Source: Planctomycetota bacterium
GTDB lineage: Bacteria; Planctomycetota; UBA1135; GCA-002686595
Direction: 5' to 3'
Assembly (NCBI GenBank): GCA_016795245.1
Contig: JAEUIA010000091.1
Span: 62,001-126,000, forward strand
DNA: 64,000 nucleotides
Position numbers and translations under genes: made by a program. Below are positions 24,046 to 33,456 of the stretch, piece after piece. Within the stretch, counting starts at the first letter, position 1, and each line of letters begins with the position of its first letter. A model generated the notes under the pieces. It was not told the origin of the DNA. It made no database searches and worked only from the letters and a program-made list of their open reading frames with translations.

Positions 24046-25146
24046 ATGAAGAAGCTCGTGTACAGCGCTCTCGCGTTGTCACTCACTGGCGTGCCCGCTC
24101 TGGCCACGGACAGTGGTTGGTCCGGTCTCGACAAGGAAATCGAAAGCCTGTCGTCGAGCCTGCAGTCCGCCAATCCCAACGCCCCTAGCATCGGAGGCTG
24201 GATTCGAACCAGCTACCGTCACTCGAGTGACATCGATGCCAACGGAACCGCAGCGGGTACGCCCGATCAAAGCGGTTTCCAGTTCGATACGGTCCGCCTC
24301 GAAGTCGAAGGCGATGCCGGCAATGACTACTCGTACAAGATCTCGATGGACCTGAAGGCCGACAACGACGAACTCCACGGCGAGTCGTCGAACGGCAACG
24401 TCACCCTCCGAGACGCCTATGTGCGTTGGCACATCTACGAGGGCATCTCCGGCAAGATCGGCCGCTACAAGGATCCGATGCTCCGTTCGTCGTTGACGTC
24501 GGAGAGCAAGCTGTTGTTCCTCGACCGTACGGGTCTTGGCGACACGCTCAATCGGCGCGACCTGGGCGTCATGGTCTACGGCTCCTTCGACGTTGTCGAC
24601 TGGATGGTTTCCGGTCAAGACGGTCGCGACGGCCAAGCCGATGACCACCGCTTCACCCTGCGCGCCACGGCAAACGTGGTCGGCAAGGCGAGCGCGGGCA
24701 AGAACGAAGGTGCCTACGGCGCCGGCGAAGAGACTTGCGTCACGGTCGGCGTCGCTTTCCAAGACGACGCCAACATCGACAAGGGCACGATCATCGCGGT
24801 CGAAGCCGGCATGACGGCCGGTCCGTTCTCGGCTTCGGCTGAGCTCGCGGACTTCGACAAGGGTGACGCCGGCGTGTTCGGTCTCGCTCACGGCCTCAGC
24901 GGCAACGATGTCGCCGACACCACCCCGTGGGACGTCACCGTCAGCTACCTGATCACGCCTGAGTACGAGATCATGGGGCGTTACGAAGATGCGGACGACA
25001 GCGACGACACCGTCGGCTACGCCATCGGCGTCAACCGCTACATCCGCGGCCACGACATCAAGTGGACCGGTCAGTGGCGTCGTCTCAAGTCGGACGCGTT
25101 CGACGACATCGATCAATTCGGTGTCGGCGTGGCCGTCAGCTTCTGA
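24046..25146 (+). CDS. Outer-membrane porin (phosphate-selective OprP/OprO-like)
   Basis: A 366-residue protein. The ATG at 24046 with GGAG 10 nt upstream starts a signal peptide (MKKLVYSALALSLTGVPALA). The mature part begins DSGWSGLDKEIESLSSSLQSANP, a short helical region as in trimeric porins, then GGWIRTSYRHSS and many strands: QFDTVRLEVEGDAGNDYSYKISMDLKA, GKIGRYKDPMLRSS, RRDLGVMVYGSF, ending GVGVAVSF with the terminal Phe. This fits the OprO/P family, which passes small anions. It is monocistronic with a strong terminator and probably abundant (inference). Confidence 0.85.
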   Translation: MKKLVYSALALSLTGVPALATDSGWSGLDKEIESLSSSLQSANPNAPSIGGWIRTSYRHSSDIDANGTAAGTPDQSGFQFDTVRLEVEGDAGNDYSYKISMDLKADNDELHGESSNGNVTLRDAYVRWHIYEGISGKIGRYKDPMLRSSLTSESKLLFLDRTGLGDTLNRRDLGVMVYGSFDVVDWMVSGQDGRDGQADDHRFTLRATANVVGKASAGKNEGAYGAGEETCVTVGVAFQDDANIDKGTIIAVEAGMTAGPFSASAELADFDKGDAGVFGLAHGLSGNDVADTTPWDVTVSYLITPEYEIMGRYEDADDSDDTVGYAIGVNRYIRGHDIKWTGQWRRLKSDAFDDIDQFGVGVAVSF

Positions 25147-25210
25147 TCCGAAATCGGTGATCCCGGGGCCGCGCGCGTCGCGGACCTGACGGTCGCCACG
25201 AATTCTGGAA

Positions 25211-25246
25211 GGCCTCGCGCGCGTCGCGAGGCCTTCTTCTTTTTCT
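25211..25246 (+). terminator. Rho-independent terminator after the porin gene
   Basis: A 9-bp GC-rich stem (GGCCTCGCG paired with CGCGAGGCC, arms 25211-25219 and 25225-25233) with a 5-nt loop is followed by a T-rich tail (TTCTTCTTTTTCT). It starts 65 nt after the porin stop and would end that transcript before the next gene. Confidence 0.85.
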
Positions 25247-25267
25247 CCTGCCCGATCCTGCACGCCC

Positions 25268-27337
25268 ATGAGCTCCTCGCCCAAGAAACACGCCCCCAAT
25301 CGCCTCGCGCAGGAGACCAGTCCGTATCTGCTGCAGCACGCCCACAACCCCGTCGACTGGTACCCGTGGGGCCCCGAAGCCCTGCAGCGCGCGCGCGACG
25401 AGGACAAGCCGATCTTCTTGTCGGTCGGCTACTCCGCCTGCCATTGGTGCCACGTGATGGAGCGCGAGTCCTTCGAGGACCCGGCCATCGCCGAGTTGAT
25501 GAACGCGGGCTTCGTGAACGTGAAGGTCGACCGCGAGGAGCGCCCGGACGTCGACGAGATCTACATGAAGGCCGTCCAGGCCATGACCGGCTCGGGTGGG
25601 TGGCCGATGAGCGTCTTCCTGACGCCGGACCTGCAGCCCTTCTACGGCGGGACCTACTTCCCCCCGCGCGGCCTCTACGGGCGCCCGGGGTTCGCCGAGG
25701 TGCTCAATGCGCTGACCAAGGCCTGGCAAGACGACCGTGCGCGCCTCGTGCAGCGCGCGGGTGTGCTGACGAAGCACATCTCCGACGAAGCGCGGTTCCA
25801 GGGCGAGGCCGAGATCGATCCGGCCGTGCTCGATGCCTCGTTGGACGCCCTCGCTCAGAGCTTCGACCCCCTGTGGGGCGGGTTCGGCAGCGCGCCCAAG
25901 TTCCCGCACGCGGTCGACCTCTCCTTGTGCCTGCGCCATTGGAAGCGCACCGGCGACGAGAAGGCGCTCGCGATCGCGACGACCAGCCTGGACCGCATGG
26001 CGGAGGGCGGCGTGTTCGACCAGCTCGGCGGCGGCTTCCACCGCTACAGCGTCGACGAGCGCTGGTTGATCCCGCACTTCGAGAAGATGCTGTACGACAA
26101 CGCGTTGCTCGTGCCGGCCTACCTGGACGCCTTCGTCGCCACCAGGTCCGAGCGCTACGCGCGCGTCGCGCGCGAGTGCTGTGACTGGGTGCTGCGCGAG
26201 ATGACGACGAAGGAAGGCGGCTTCGCGAGTTCGCAAGACGCCGACAGCGAAGGGCACGAGGGCAAGTTCTTCGCCTGGACGCCGCGCGAACTCGAGTCCG
26301 TCCTGGGTGCGAAGCTCGGTGCGTGGGCGGCAGCGTGGTTCGGCGTGACGGTCGAAGGCAACTTCGAGAACGGCACGAGTGCTCTGTGGCGCCACGAGAA
26401 GCCGGCCGTCGTCGCCTCCAAGCTGGGAGTCAAGCTGGACGAGTTGGAGCGCGCGATGCAGACGGCGCGCACACAACTGTTCGAGGCGCGCGAGACTCGC
26501 GTGCACCCCGGATTGGACGACAAGGTGCTCGCTTCTTGGAACGGGCTGATGATCCGTGCGCTGGCGCGCGCGGCGCAAGTGCTCGACGAGCCGCGCTACT
26601 TGCGTGCCGCTCAAGACGCGGCGCGCTACGTGACGCAAGGCATGCGACGCGAGAACGGGCGCTTGTTCGCCACGGCGCGCCACGGCCGCGCGCACCTCGA
26701 GGCCTACCTGGACGACTACGCGTTCGTGATCGAGGGTCTGATCGATCTGTACGAGACCGATTTCGACAAGCGCTGGATCGAGACCGCGGTCGCGCTCGAC
26801 GCGGTCGTGCGCGATCACTTCGAGGACCCCGACAACGGCGGTTGTTTCACGACCGCAGACGACCACGAGAAGCTGCTCGCGCGCTTGAAGGCCCCGCACG
26901 ACGGAGCGCTGCCCTCGGGCAACAGCGTACACGCCGGAAATCTGCTGCGTCTCGCCGAGTTCACCGGGCGGCGCGATCTGGCGGAACGCGCGGAGAAGAC
27001 GATTCGGTCGGTCGGTGCGTTGGCGAATCGCTATCCGGCGGCATTCAGCTCGCTGCTCCTGTCGGTCGATTGGCTGGCCGTTGGCCCTCGGGAAATCGTC
27101 GTCGGTGGTGAGCGCGACGCGCCGCGCACCCAGGAATTCCTGCGCGCGATCCGCAGCACGTTCACGCCCCAGCGCGTCGTGGCGCTCGCTGACTCGAAAG
27201 GCGACTCCAAGCTGATGCCGCTCTTGGAAGGCAAGGTCGCGGGCGCCGGTGCGGAACGCGTCTGGGTGTGCCGCAACTACGCGTGTCAGGCACCTGTTGA
27301 CGACGCCGGGGCTTTGGAAGCCGAGATCCGAGGCTGA
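25268..27337 (+). CDS. YyaL-type thioredoxin-domain protein (DUF255, spermatogenesis-associated protein 20 family)
   Basis: A 689-residue cytoplasmic protein. The first ~160 residues are the DUF255 thioredoxin-like domain: [38 protein letters not shown] (CxxC pair), [16 protein letters not shown] and [12 protein letters not shown]. The remainder is an alpha/alpha barrel of glycosidase-like type ([45 protein letters not shown]). Length matches the family (600-750). The family is highly conserved in bacteria and animals but its reaction is not settled; a redox-linked carbohydrate-binding enzyme is suggested. Confidence 0.93.
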   Translation: MSSSPKKHAPNRLAQETSPYLLQHAHNPVDWYPWGPEALQRARDEDKPIFLSVGYSACHWCHVMERESFEDPAIAELMNAGFVNVKVDREERPDVDEIYMKAVQAMTGSGGWPMSVFLTPDLQPFYGGTYFPPRGLYGRPGFAEVLNALTKAWQDDRARLVQRAGVLTKHISDEARFQGEAEIDPAVLDASLDALAQSFDPLWGGFGSAPKFPHAVDLSLCLRHWKRTGDEKALAIATTSLDRMAEGGVFDQLGGGFHRYSVDERWLIPHFEKMLYDNALLVPAYLDAFVATRSERYARVARECCDWVLREMTTKEGGFASSQDADSEGHEGKFFAWTPRELESVLGAKLGAWAAAWFGVTVEGNFENGTSALWRHEKPAVVASKLGVKLDELERAMQTARTQLFEARETRVHPGLDDKVLASWNGLMIRALARAAQVLDEPRYLRAAQDAARYVTQGMRRENGRLFATARHGRAHLEAYLDDYAFVIEGLIDLYETDFDKRWIETAVALDAVVRDHFEDPDNGGCFTTADDHEKLLARLKAPHDGALPSGNSVHAGNLLRLAEFTGRRDLAERAEKTIRSVGALANRYPAAFSSLLLSVDWLAVGPREIVVGGERDAPRTQEFLRAIRSTFTPQRVVALADSKGDSKLMPLLEGKVAGAGAERVWVCRNYACQAPVDDAGALEAEIRG

Positions 27338-27385
27338 TTTCACGGTATCCTGCGCGATTCGCACGGACCCAACTCGAGAAGAATC

Positions 27386-28090
27386 ATGACCCAATTGCGT
27401 GTGCTCATCACCGGAGGCGGCCGAGGTATCGGTCGCGCCATCGCCCTGCGCTTCGCGCGCGAAGGCGCCAAGGTCGCCGTCGCCGCGCGCACCTCGGCCG
27501 AAGTCGACGCCGTCGTGCGCGAGATCGACGCCGCCGGCGGACACGGCAGCGCGCAGCAGATGGACGTCACCGAGCACGGCTCGGTCGAAGCCGCCGTCTA
27601 CCGCGCGGTCGAATTCGCCGGCGGCGCGCTCGATGTGGTCGTGAACAACGCGGGCATCTTCGAGATCAGGCCGTTCGACAAGATGGACATCGCACTGTGG
27701 CTACGGCACGTGCATGTGAACCTGGACGGTCCGTTCTTCGTCGCACTCGAGGCCCTCGATGCGCTGTACGAGAGCCCCAAGCCGCACATCTTCAACATCG
27801 CCTCGATCGCCGCGCGCCAGGGCTTCCCCGGCAACACCGCCTACTGCGCGACGAAAGCCGGCCTGCGCGGTTTCAGCGACGCACTGCGCATCGATCTGGC
27901 GGCAAAAAAAGTGCGCGTCTCGACCGTCTATCCGGGCGCCACCGATACGACGATCTTCGACAACGTCCCCGGCCCATGGGATCGCTCGAAGATGAACAAG
28001 CCCGAGGACGTCGCCGAAGTCGTGTGGAAGGCCTACAACACGCCCGCCGGCACGAATGTCGATGATCTAGACGTGCCGCCGCGCGCCTGA
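27386..28090 (+). CDS. Short-chain dehydrogenase/reductase
   Basis: A 234-residue SDR enzyme with the Rossmann motif TGGGRGIG (residues 9-16), NNAG at about 90, an active-site serine in IASIAA and catalytic YCATK (Y..K). It should use NAD(P)H to reduce or oxidise a carbonyl or alcohol in the cytoplasm. The ATG follows GAGAAG closely. It is convergent with folE, 141 nt apart across the palindrome. Many SDR substrates are possible; given the neighbouring pterin genes a pteridine or sepiapterin reductase-like role is a guess, discussed in the findings. Confidence 0.9.
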   Translation: MTQLRVLITGGGRGIGRAIALRFAREGAKVAVAARTSAEVDAVVREIDAAGGHGSAQQMDVTEHGSVEAAVYRAVEFAGGALDVVVNNAGIFEIRPFDKMDIALWLRHVHVNLDGPFFVALEALDALYESPKPHIFNIASIAARQGFPGNTAYCATKAGLRGFSDALRIDLAAKKVRVSTVYPGATDTTIFDNVPGPWDRSKMNKPEDVAEVVWKAYNTPAGTNVDDLDVPPRA

Positions 28091-28235
28091 TCCCTCCGCC
28101 GATCTGTTGAATACGGTGCCAGAGCAGTTTCATCACACTTCGCGAGGAACCAGGTGACTGTCGTGCAACGGCGGCCGGCGAAGTGTGATGAAATTGCTCT
28201 GGCACCGTATTCAACAGATCGGCGGAGGGATCAGG
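28086..28235. repeat. Long palindrome, copy 1 (58-bp arms, 34-nt loop)
   Basis: Arms 28086-28143 and 28178-28235 are inverted complements with a single mismatch (C to T, still a G-U pair in RNA). The arms cover the TGA stops of both convergent neighbours, the SDR gene and folE. The inner 53 nt (28091-28143) match copy 2 at 60327-60379 at 52 of 53 positions. It could act as a two-way terminator. The inner motif GGTGCCAGAGCAGTTT resembles REP sequences linked to IS200-like transposases (from memory). No transposase is nearby. Confidence 0.9.
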
Positions 28236-28788
28236 TGCCGATGCTGCGCACCAGACCCAGGAACTCACTGCGCGTGCGGAAGTCGCTGCGGAAGGAGCCC
28301 AGGAGGCATGAGGTCATCGTCGAGCTGTTTTGCTTCTGCACGCCGCGCATCATCATGCACAGGTGTGAAGCATCGGCCACGACGCCCACGCCTTTGGGCT
28401 GAAGCACCTGCTGAATCGCTTCGGCGATCTGCACCGTCATGCGTTCCTGAACCTGTAGGCGGCGCGCGAACACATCGACGATGCGCGGGAGCTTGGAGAG
28501 GCCCACGATCTTGCCGTTCGGAATGTAGGCCACGTGCACGCGGCCGAAGAACGGCAACAGGTGGTGCTCGCACAGCGAGTAGAACTCGATGTCCTTGACC
28601 ACGACCATCTCCGAGCAATCTTCCTCGAACACGCCGTGTCCGACGACTTCCTCGATCGTCTGGGTGCGACCTTGCGTGAGCTCCGCCAACGAACGCTCAA
28701 CACGTTCAGGCGTGCGCAAGAGACCCTCGCGCGTCGGATCTTCGCCCAGATTTTCGAGCAGCCGGCGCACCAGCTCCGGTGTTTTCAT
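28231..28788 (-). CDS. folE: GTP cyclohydrolase I
   Basis: A 185-residue protein. The start at 28788 overlaps the PTPS stop by 4 nt (ATGA), favoured over an in-frame start at 28857. Motifs: [60 protein letters not shown] and [23 protein letters not shown] and H residues form the zinc site. It converts GTP to dihydroneopterin triphosphate for folate or biopterin-type cofactors. Its stop codon lies inside the palindrome. Confidence 0.96.
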   Translation of the reverse strand: MKTPELVRRLLENLGEDPTREGLLRTPERVERSLAELTQGRTQTIEEVVGHGVFEEDCSEMVVVKDIEFYSLCEHHLLPFFGRVHVAYIPNGKIVGLSKLPRIVDVFARRLQVQERMTVQIAEAIQQVLQPKGVGVVADASHLCMMMRGVQKQNSSTMTSCLLGSFRSDFRTRSEFLGLVRSIGT

Positions 28789-29219
28789 GAGGTCGTCCCG
28801 AGGTAGTCCACGTAGTTGTTCCGGCTCTCGTACACCCGGACGCGATGAAGACGACATCCTTCGAATCCTTTCAATGACGGCTCGATGCGCCGCCAGAAGG
28901 CGACGGCGACGTTCTCGGCAGTCGGAATGACACCGGCGAGGAAGGGCACGTCGACATTCAGGTTCTTGTGATCGACGACGGACACGATCTCTTCGCGCAG
29001 GATCACCATCAGGCGGTTCAGGTCCATCACCATGCCCGTACCGTCCGGAACCGGCCCACGCACGGTCACCTCGAACGCGTAATTGTGTCCGTGCCCGTGC
29101 TCGTTGTTGCAGATGCCGTAGAGGCGCCGGTTCTCCTCGGGCGAAAGCGCAGGATTGTGCAGGCGATGCGCCGCACTGAACTCTTCGCGGCGCGTGATCT
29201 CGACGTAGGGCTGGGGCAT
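28785..29219 (-). CDS. 6-pyruvoyltetrahydropterin synthase-like enzyme (PTPS/QueD family, eukaryote-like)
   Basis: A 144-residue protein. Motifs are [17 protein letters not shown] (first zinc His), [14 protein letters not shown] (catalytic Cys, two zinc His), [12 protein letters not shown] and [13 protein letters not shown]. The arrangement and CNN/GHGHNY wording is closer to animal PTPS than to classical bacterial QueD, from memory of the rat enzyme. It would turn dihydroneopterin triphosphate into 6-pyruvoyltetrahydropterin or, in the QueD role, 6-carboxytetrahydropterin. It overlaps folE by 4 nt, so the pair acts on consecutive steps. Confidence 0.9.
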   Translation of the reverse strand: MPQPYVEITRREEFSAAHRLHNPALSPEENRRLYGICNNEHGHGHNYAFEVTVRGPVPDGTGMVMDLNRLMVILREEIVSVVDHKNLNVDVPFLAGVIPTAENVAVAFWRRIEPSLKGFEGCRLHRVRVYESRNNYVDYLGTTS

Positions 29220-29323
29220 GGGCGGAGAATCATAAACCTAACGCGGCTCGCATCCATGCGCCATTCGCGCGCCAAATGGGTGCTATTCTTCGGGTGTGAG
29301 CAGCGGATCCGCAGCTCCACACC

Positions 29324-29539
29324 ATGGCGATCCGACACATTTCCATCGAAGAAGGCTGTATTTCGTGCAACCTCTGCGAGGACATCTGCCCCGAAGTCTT
29401 CGAAGTCCCCCTGGGTGAATTCTGCAACGTGAAGGCCGATGCCGCCGTGCACCTCACCGGTGATCCGGAGATGGAGGCCAAGATCCAGGACGCCGCTGAT
29501 TCGTGTCCGGTCGAAGTGATCAAGCTAACCGCGGACTGA
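29324..29539 (+). CDS. Small ferredoxin, 4Fe-4S type
   Basis: A 71-residue acidic protein with CISCNLCEDICPEVF (Cys12, 15, 18 and 22) near the start and DSCPVEVI (Cys61) near the end, the pattern of one-cluster 4Fe-4S or 3Fe-4S ferredoxins. It carries one electron between enzymes in the cytoplasm. Partners are not in the immediate neighbourhood. The gene is short but every motif position fits. Confidence 0.92.
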   Translation: MAIRHISIEEGCISCNLCEDICPEVFEVPLGEFCNVKADAAVHLTGDPEMEAKIQDAADSCPVEVIKLTAD

Positions 29540-29603
29540 CCGCCGAATTTCAAGGCCTCGATTTCGATACTTGCGCGGCTATCAGTGGGTCAGGAGGCTG
29601 CCC

Positions 29604-29942
29604 ATGAAACGCAAGGTCTACGACGCACACCACGCTGAAGGTCTGATCCCGCTGCTGCGCTCGATCACGAACGAGATCCAGGAGCGTGAGGCAGCGATCG
29701 ATCGCGCAACAGCGCATCTCATGGCGATCGAGGGCGCGGTCGATACGGCCGAGCGCACAAACCTCGAGGCCGAACTCGCAGTCCACAAGCGCGAACTGCG
29801 CTTCGCGCGGCGCGAACTCGAACGCCTGGGCTGCGAACTCGATGCCGACTATCCGATGCGCGTCTTGATCCCGAGCTCCGGTGCGAACCGAAAGGCGAGC
29901 TTCGCTTGGAGCCCCGCTGACGAGAAGCTCCAGATGAACTGA
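29604..29942 (+). CDS. DUF2203-like protein
   Basis: A 112-residue protein. The ATG at 29604 has a perfect AGGAGG 7 nt upstream and was chosen over an earlier in-frame start at 29571. It begins MKRKVYDAHHAEGLIPLLRSITNEIQEREAAI, followed by a long helix (RELERLGCELDADYPMRVLIP) and the closing SFAWSPADEKLQMN, which fits a divergent DUF2203 layout (helical hairpin then short beta strands). Role unknown. It converges with the EF-hand protein gene, 18 nt away. Confidence 0.65.
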   Translation: MKRKVYDAHHAEGLIPLLRSITNEIQEREAAIDRATAHLMAIEGAVDTAERTNLEAELAVHKRELRFARRELERLGCELDADYPMRVLIPSSGANRKASFAWSPADEKLQMN

Positions 29943-29960
29943 ACGCGCTGCGAATCGCGG

Positions 29961-31970
29961 TCAGCGAACGCGCGGCGGGACGCTCGGACGGCCGGGCTTC
30001 TCGCCGCGATCATGCGGCGGTTCGGTCGGCTTGGGACGTTCCTCGGGTTTCGGCGGATCGACGGGCTTCGGCGGCTCGACAGGCTTCTCCGTCACCGGAC
30101 GTGTGCGGCCGCGCGGAGCAGGATCATCCGCTGGCTTCGGTGGGTCAACCGGCTTGGGTGCCTCGACCGGCTTCGCCTCGTCACGCTTTGGCGTCGTATC
30201 GACCGCGCCGCGACCCGGGGCGGGGTCGGCGGGTCGCTCGACCGCGTTGCGCGCCCGCGTGATCACCATCTCGCGCAGTTTCTCGAAGTCCGCTGCACTG
30301 GTCCCGCTGTCGGCCTGCGCGCTCTCCAGTCGCGTCAGCGCACTCTGCACGCTCGTCACGAGCGCTGAGACGCGCGGGTCCGCGTCGGCCACCGGAACAC
30401 CGACATGTTTCTGGACCGCTGCGCGCGCGCGCGCGACGAGCAGGTCGTTCACGCGTTGGAAATCCTCGCGCGAAGCTCCGCGCGCGAGCGCCTTGCGCTC
30501 CAATTCACGCAACGCAGCGTCGAAACGCTGTTCGATGCCCTCCGGCGTCGCAGCCGGGACAGGCGGCACGGCCGGTGCAGGCGCGACTACGGGCTGGCCC
30601 GCGCTCACGACGGCGCGCGCGCGCTGCACGTACCCTTCGCGCATCGTCTGGAATTGCTCGCGCGAGAACTTGCCCGCCAGCGCGTCCTCCTCCAAGGCAT
30701 TCATCGCGCGCAGGAACAATTCGTCGATCTTGGCCTGCTCGTTCGCCGCAGCCGGATTCGTGCTCGCGAGGGCGCGGGTGCGCGCGACCATGGCTTCCTT
30801 CACGCGATTGAAATCGTCGCGCGTGGCCTGCCGCTCCTGAGCCTTCTTGGCGAGGTCGTCCAATGCGGTGTCGAGCTTGACGGCGAGGTCGTTCGCGGGC
30901 GCGGGTGCAACAGTCGGGACCGGCACCGAAGAGGCGGCCGATGCTCCCGAGCCAGCGAGCGCGCGCACACGCGCGATGTGCGATTCGCGCACCGCGTTGA
31001 ACTCTTCGCGCGAGAATTTGCCTGCGCGCCCGTCGTCTTCGAGCTTGTCGATCGCAGCGGCGAAGCGCTGTTCCAGAGTGCCGCGTTCCGCGACCACGGC
31101 CGGATCCGTGCTCGGTGCGGCGGCGCGGGCGCGCGCGACGAACGCCGCCTTGACGGCGTCGTAGTCCGCGCGCGTCGCATTGCGGGCTGCCGCCTTCGTC
31201 GCAAGTTCATCCAAGGCACGATCCAATCCGGCCTGAAGCTGTTCGACACCGGCGGACGCATTCACGGGCTCAGCCGTCGGAGGCACCTTCGTCGTCTCGC
31301 GTCCACGCACGATCAGGGAGTCGCGCAACGCCGTGTAGTCCGCGCGGCTGTAGTTCCCAGCGCGAGCCTTTTCCTCGAGCGCATTCACGGCCGCCTCGAA
31401 CTTCGCCACCAGGTCGGCGCCGCCAGAGGGGTCCTGCGCCTTGACGACCTTGGCGCGGTCGATCAGCGCATCGCGCACGCTCTGGAAATCGGCGCGCGTC
31501 GCCTGACGCAAGGCGGCCTTCTTCTCGAGATCGTCGATGGCGGCGCGCAATCGCTGCGCGATGTCGGGCGCGAGCGGCGCTTCGACCTTGGGCGGCGCGA
31601 CCGGACGTTTCTTGGCCTCTTCCTCGTCCTTGACGCGGCGCAGCGCCTGGATCCGCGCGACTTCGGCTTCGAGATCGGGAGCGGCGCGCTGACCGCCGTT
31701 CAGGAGCAAGCGCCTGTAGTAGACGAGGAACTCTTCCTGCGACCACGTGCCGTCCTTGTCGGCGTCCATCGCCGCGAACTCCTCCTTGGTGACGGCGAGG
31801 CGCTGGCGTGCGAACTCGGAGGCCGTGACCTTGCCGTCCTTGTCGCTGTCGGCCGCGCTGAACGTCGAACGAGCGCGGGCAAGAGAGTTGACGGGGTCGG
31901 ATCCCTGCGCGAACGCGGACTCCGCGATCACGATCAGGGCGAGCAGGCTCGTGTACAGGGCGAATTTCAT
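29961..31970 (-). CDS. Exported protein with two EF-hands, alternating helical repeats and a Pro-rich tail
   Basis: The ATG at 31970 (AAGGAAATCC upstream) gives 669 residues; an earlier in-frame start at 32153 is out of character. The signal peptide ends SAFAQ. Two EF-hands follow: DSDKDGKVTASEF (41-53) and DADKDGTWSQEEF (69-81). From about 140 to 570 two alternating units of ~55-70 residues repeat about four times each, one with ATRADFQSVRDALIDRAK, the other with EEKARAGNYSRADYTALR. The tail is Pro/Lys-rich (VEPPKPVDPPKPEERPKP). EF-hands imply calcium binding. No known family has this layout; the role is unknown, perhaps structural in the envelope. Confidence 0.7.
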   Translation of the reverse strand: MKFALYTSLLALIVIAESAFAQGSDPVNSLARARSTFSAADSDKDGKVTASEFARQRLAVTKEEFAAMDADKDGTWSQEEFLVYYRRLLLNGGQRAAPDLEAEVARIQALRRVKDEEEAKKRPVAPPKVEAPLAPDIAQRLRAAIDDLEKKAALRQATRADFQSVRDALIDRAKVVKAQDPSGGADLVAKFEAAVNALEEKARAGNYSRADYTALRDSLIVRGRETTKVPPTAEPVNASAGVEQLQAGLDRALDELATKAAARNATRADYDAVKAAFVARARAAAPSTDPAVVAERGTLEQRFAAAIDKLEDDGRAGKFSREEFNAVRESHIARVRALAGSGASAASSVPVPTVAPAPANDLAVKLDTALDDLAKKAQERQATRDDFNRVKEAMVARTRALASTNPAAANEQAKIDELFLRAMNALEEDALAGKFSREQFQTMREGYVQRARAVVSAGQPVVAPAPAVPPVPAATPEGIEQRFDAALRELERKALARGASREDFQRVNDLLVARARAAVQKHVGVPVADADPRVSALVTSVQSALTRLESAQADSGTSAADFEKLREMVITRARNAVERPADPAPGRGAVDTTPKRDEAKPVEAPKPVDPPKPADDPAPRGRTRPVTEKPVEPPKPVDPPKPEERPKPTEPPHDRGEKPGRPSVPPRVR

Positions 31971-32151
31971 GACGGATTTCCTTCGGGCAAAGCGGACTGC
32001 GGGCGGTCGCATCATCGAACGGCGTGCCAACGCCCGGCGTCCCCAACCAGAGCCCCCAGAGTAGCTTCGTCGCGCGCGGGTTGAACCCTGGAGTACGAAC
32101 GTCCTTCGAGGGGGACAGTCGCTGGCCCCGCGATGGTCTATCATTCCCCTC

Positions 32152-33456
32152 ATGACTGCCCCGACGCGGCTTCCTGTTTTTCTGGTCGGACTGGCCCTCG
32201 GAGCCGTCCTCGGCGTCGTGCTGTGTTCGCGCTACATGGCTTTGACCGAGCCGGATGTGGCTCACTACCGCGAGGTCCGCGATTACACGAAGAGCGCCTT
32301 CGTGCGCGACGTCAGCGATGAGCAGATGCTCAGCTGGGCCTTGCGTGGATTGGCGAGCGGCCTGGACGACTACTCGCAGTACTACGATCTGGCCGAATCG
32401 GCAGCGCTCGCGCGCGAAACTTCAGGCCGCTACTTCGGCCTCGGCATCGTGCTCAAGCCGCCCACCCGCGAAGGGCGCATCTTGTTCCCGTTGAGCGGAT
32501 CACCGGCGATGGCCGCCGGCGTGCGTGTCGGAGATCGCATCGTCAAGATCGAGCAGCGGCCGTTCGAAGAGATCGACGAGGCCGAGTTCCGGGCGTTGAT
32601 CTCGGGCAACGTCCCCCACGATGTGGAACTCGTGCTCGAAGGCCTCGATCGCACGCAACGCACGCTGACCGTCCGGACCGCGGAGGTGATCGAGCCTTCG
32701 GTACGCCACGAGCGCATGCTCGATCCGGAACGCAAAGTCGGCTACGTCGCCGTCACGACCTTCAGCCGCGAAACCCCCGGTGAGTTCGCCGCCGCGATCG
32801 AGCGTATGCGCGGCGACGGCCTGCGCTCGCTCATCATCGACCTGCGCCAGAACACCGGCGGCGTCCTGCACGCAGCCGTCGAGATGGCGCGGATGTTCGT
32901 CACCGAGGGGTTGATCGTCTCGACCGAAGGTCGTGGCGAGCCGGTGCGCTACACCGCCGACAAGAATGCCGCGATCTGCGCTGGGATGCCGCTCGTCGTG
33001 CTGGTCGACGAGAGCACGGCGAGCGCGAGCGAAGTGTTCGCCGCCGCCGTGCGCGAGCACGAAGTCGCCACGCTGATCGGCAGTTCGACGTACGGCAAGG
33101 GCCTGGTGCAGACTCTGCACCGATTCGGTGATCCGGGTCCGGTCATGAAGGTGTCGACGTCGTACTACTTCACGCCCTCGCACACGAACCTGGAACACAG
33201 CGCCGACACGAGCAAACCGCGCGGATTGCAGGCTGACGTGCGCGTGACCATGACCGCCGAAGAGCGTGTCGCTCTGCGCGACCGCCTCGCACGCGCCAGC
33301 CCGCCGCGCGAATGCAGGGCGGCGATCGCGGCCTGGGAGAACACCGAAGGCGCTACTCTGGTCGAGCCGATTCCGCTGGATGCGCAGTTGAAATCGGCGC
33401 TCGAATACCTCACGAGCGACACCCCTGAACCCAAGCGAGCACCCAGTTCGTCGTGA
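32152..33456 (+). CDS. S41-family C-terminal processing peptidase
   Basis: A 434-residue protein with an N-terminal membrane anchor (TRLPVFLVGLALGAVLGVVLCSRYM). A PDZ domain follows (GLGIVLKPPTREGRILFPLSGSPAMAAGVRVGDRIVKI) and then the protease domain with RSLIIDLRQNTGGVL, catalytic Ser in DESTASASEV and Lys in YGKGLVQT. It cleaves C-terminal regions of periplasmic or envelope proteins. The gene overlaps tsaD by 4 nt (GTGA). Whether it is CtpA or a related subfamily cannot be told from sequence alone. Confidence 0.93.
   Translation: MTAPTRLPVFLVGLALGAVLGVVLCSRYMALTEPDVAHYREVRDYTKSAFVRDVSDEQMLSWALRGLASGLDDYSQYYDLAESAALARETSGRYFGLGIVLKPPTREGRILFPLSGSPAMAAGVRVGDRIVKIEQRPFEEIDEAEFRALISGNVPHDVELVLEGLDRTQRTLTVRTAEVIEPSVRHERMLDPERKVGYVAVTTFSRETPGEFAAAIERMRGDGLRSLIIDLRQNTGGVLHAAVEMARMFVTEGLIVSTEGRGEPVRYTADKNAAICAGMPLVVLVDESTASASEVFAAAVREHEVATLIGSSTYGKGLVQTLHRFGDPGPVMKVSTSYYFTPSHTNLEHSADTSKPRGLQADVRVTMTAEERVALRDRLARASPPRECRAAIAAWENTEGATLVEPIPLDAQLKSALEYLTSDTPEPKRAPSSS

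Noticed and set aside
25136..27577. An 813-codon minus-strand frame opposite the YyaL-type gene
   Set aside because: High GC creates long antisense frames; the plus strand has the conserved DUF255 motifs.
30405..32084. A 559-codon plus-strand frame opposite the EF-hand protein
   Set aside because: It mirrors the repeats of the real gene and has no EF-hand or signal peptide.
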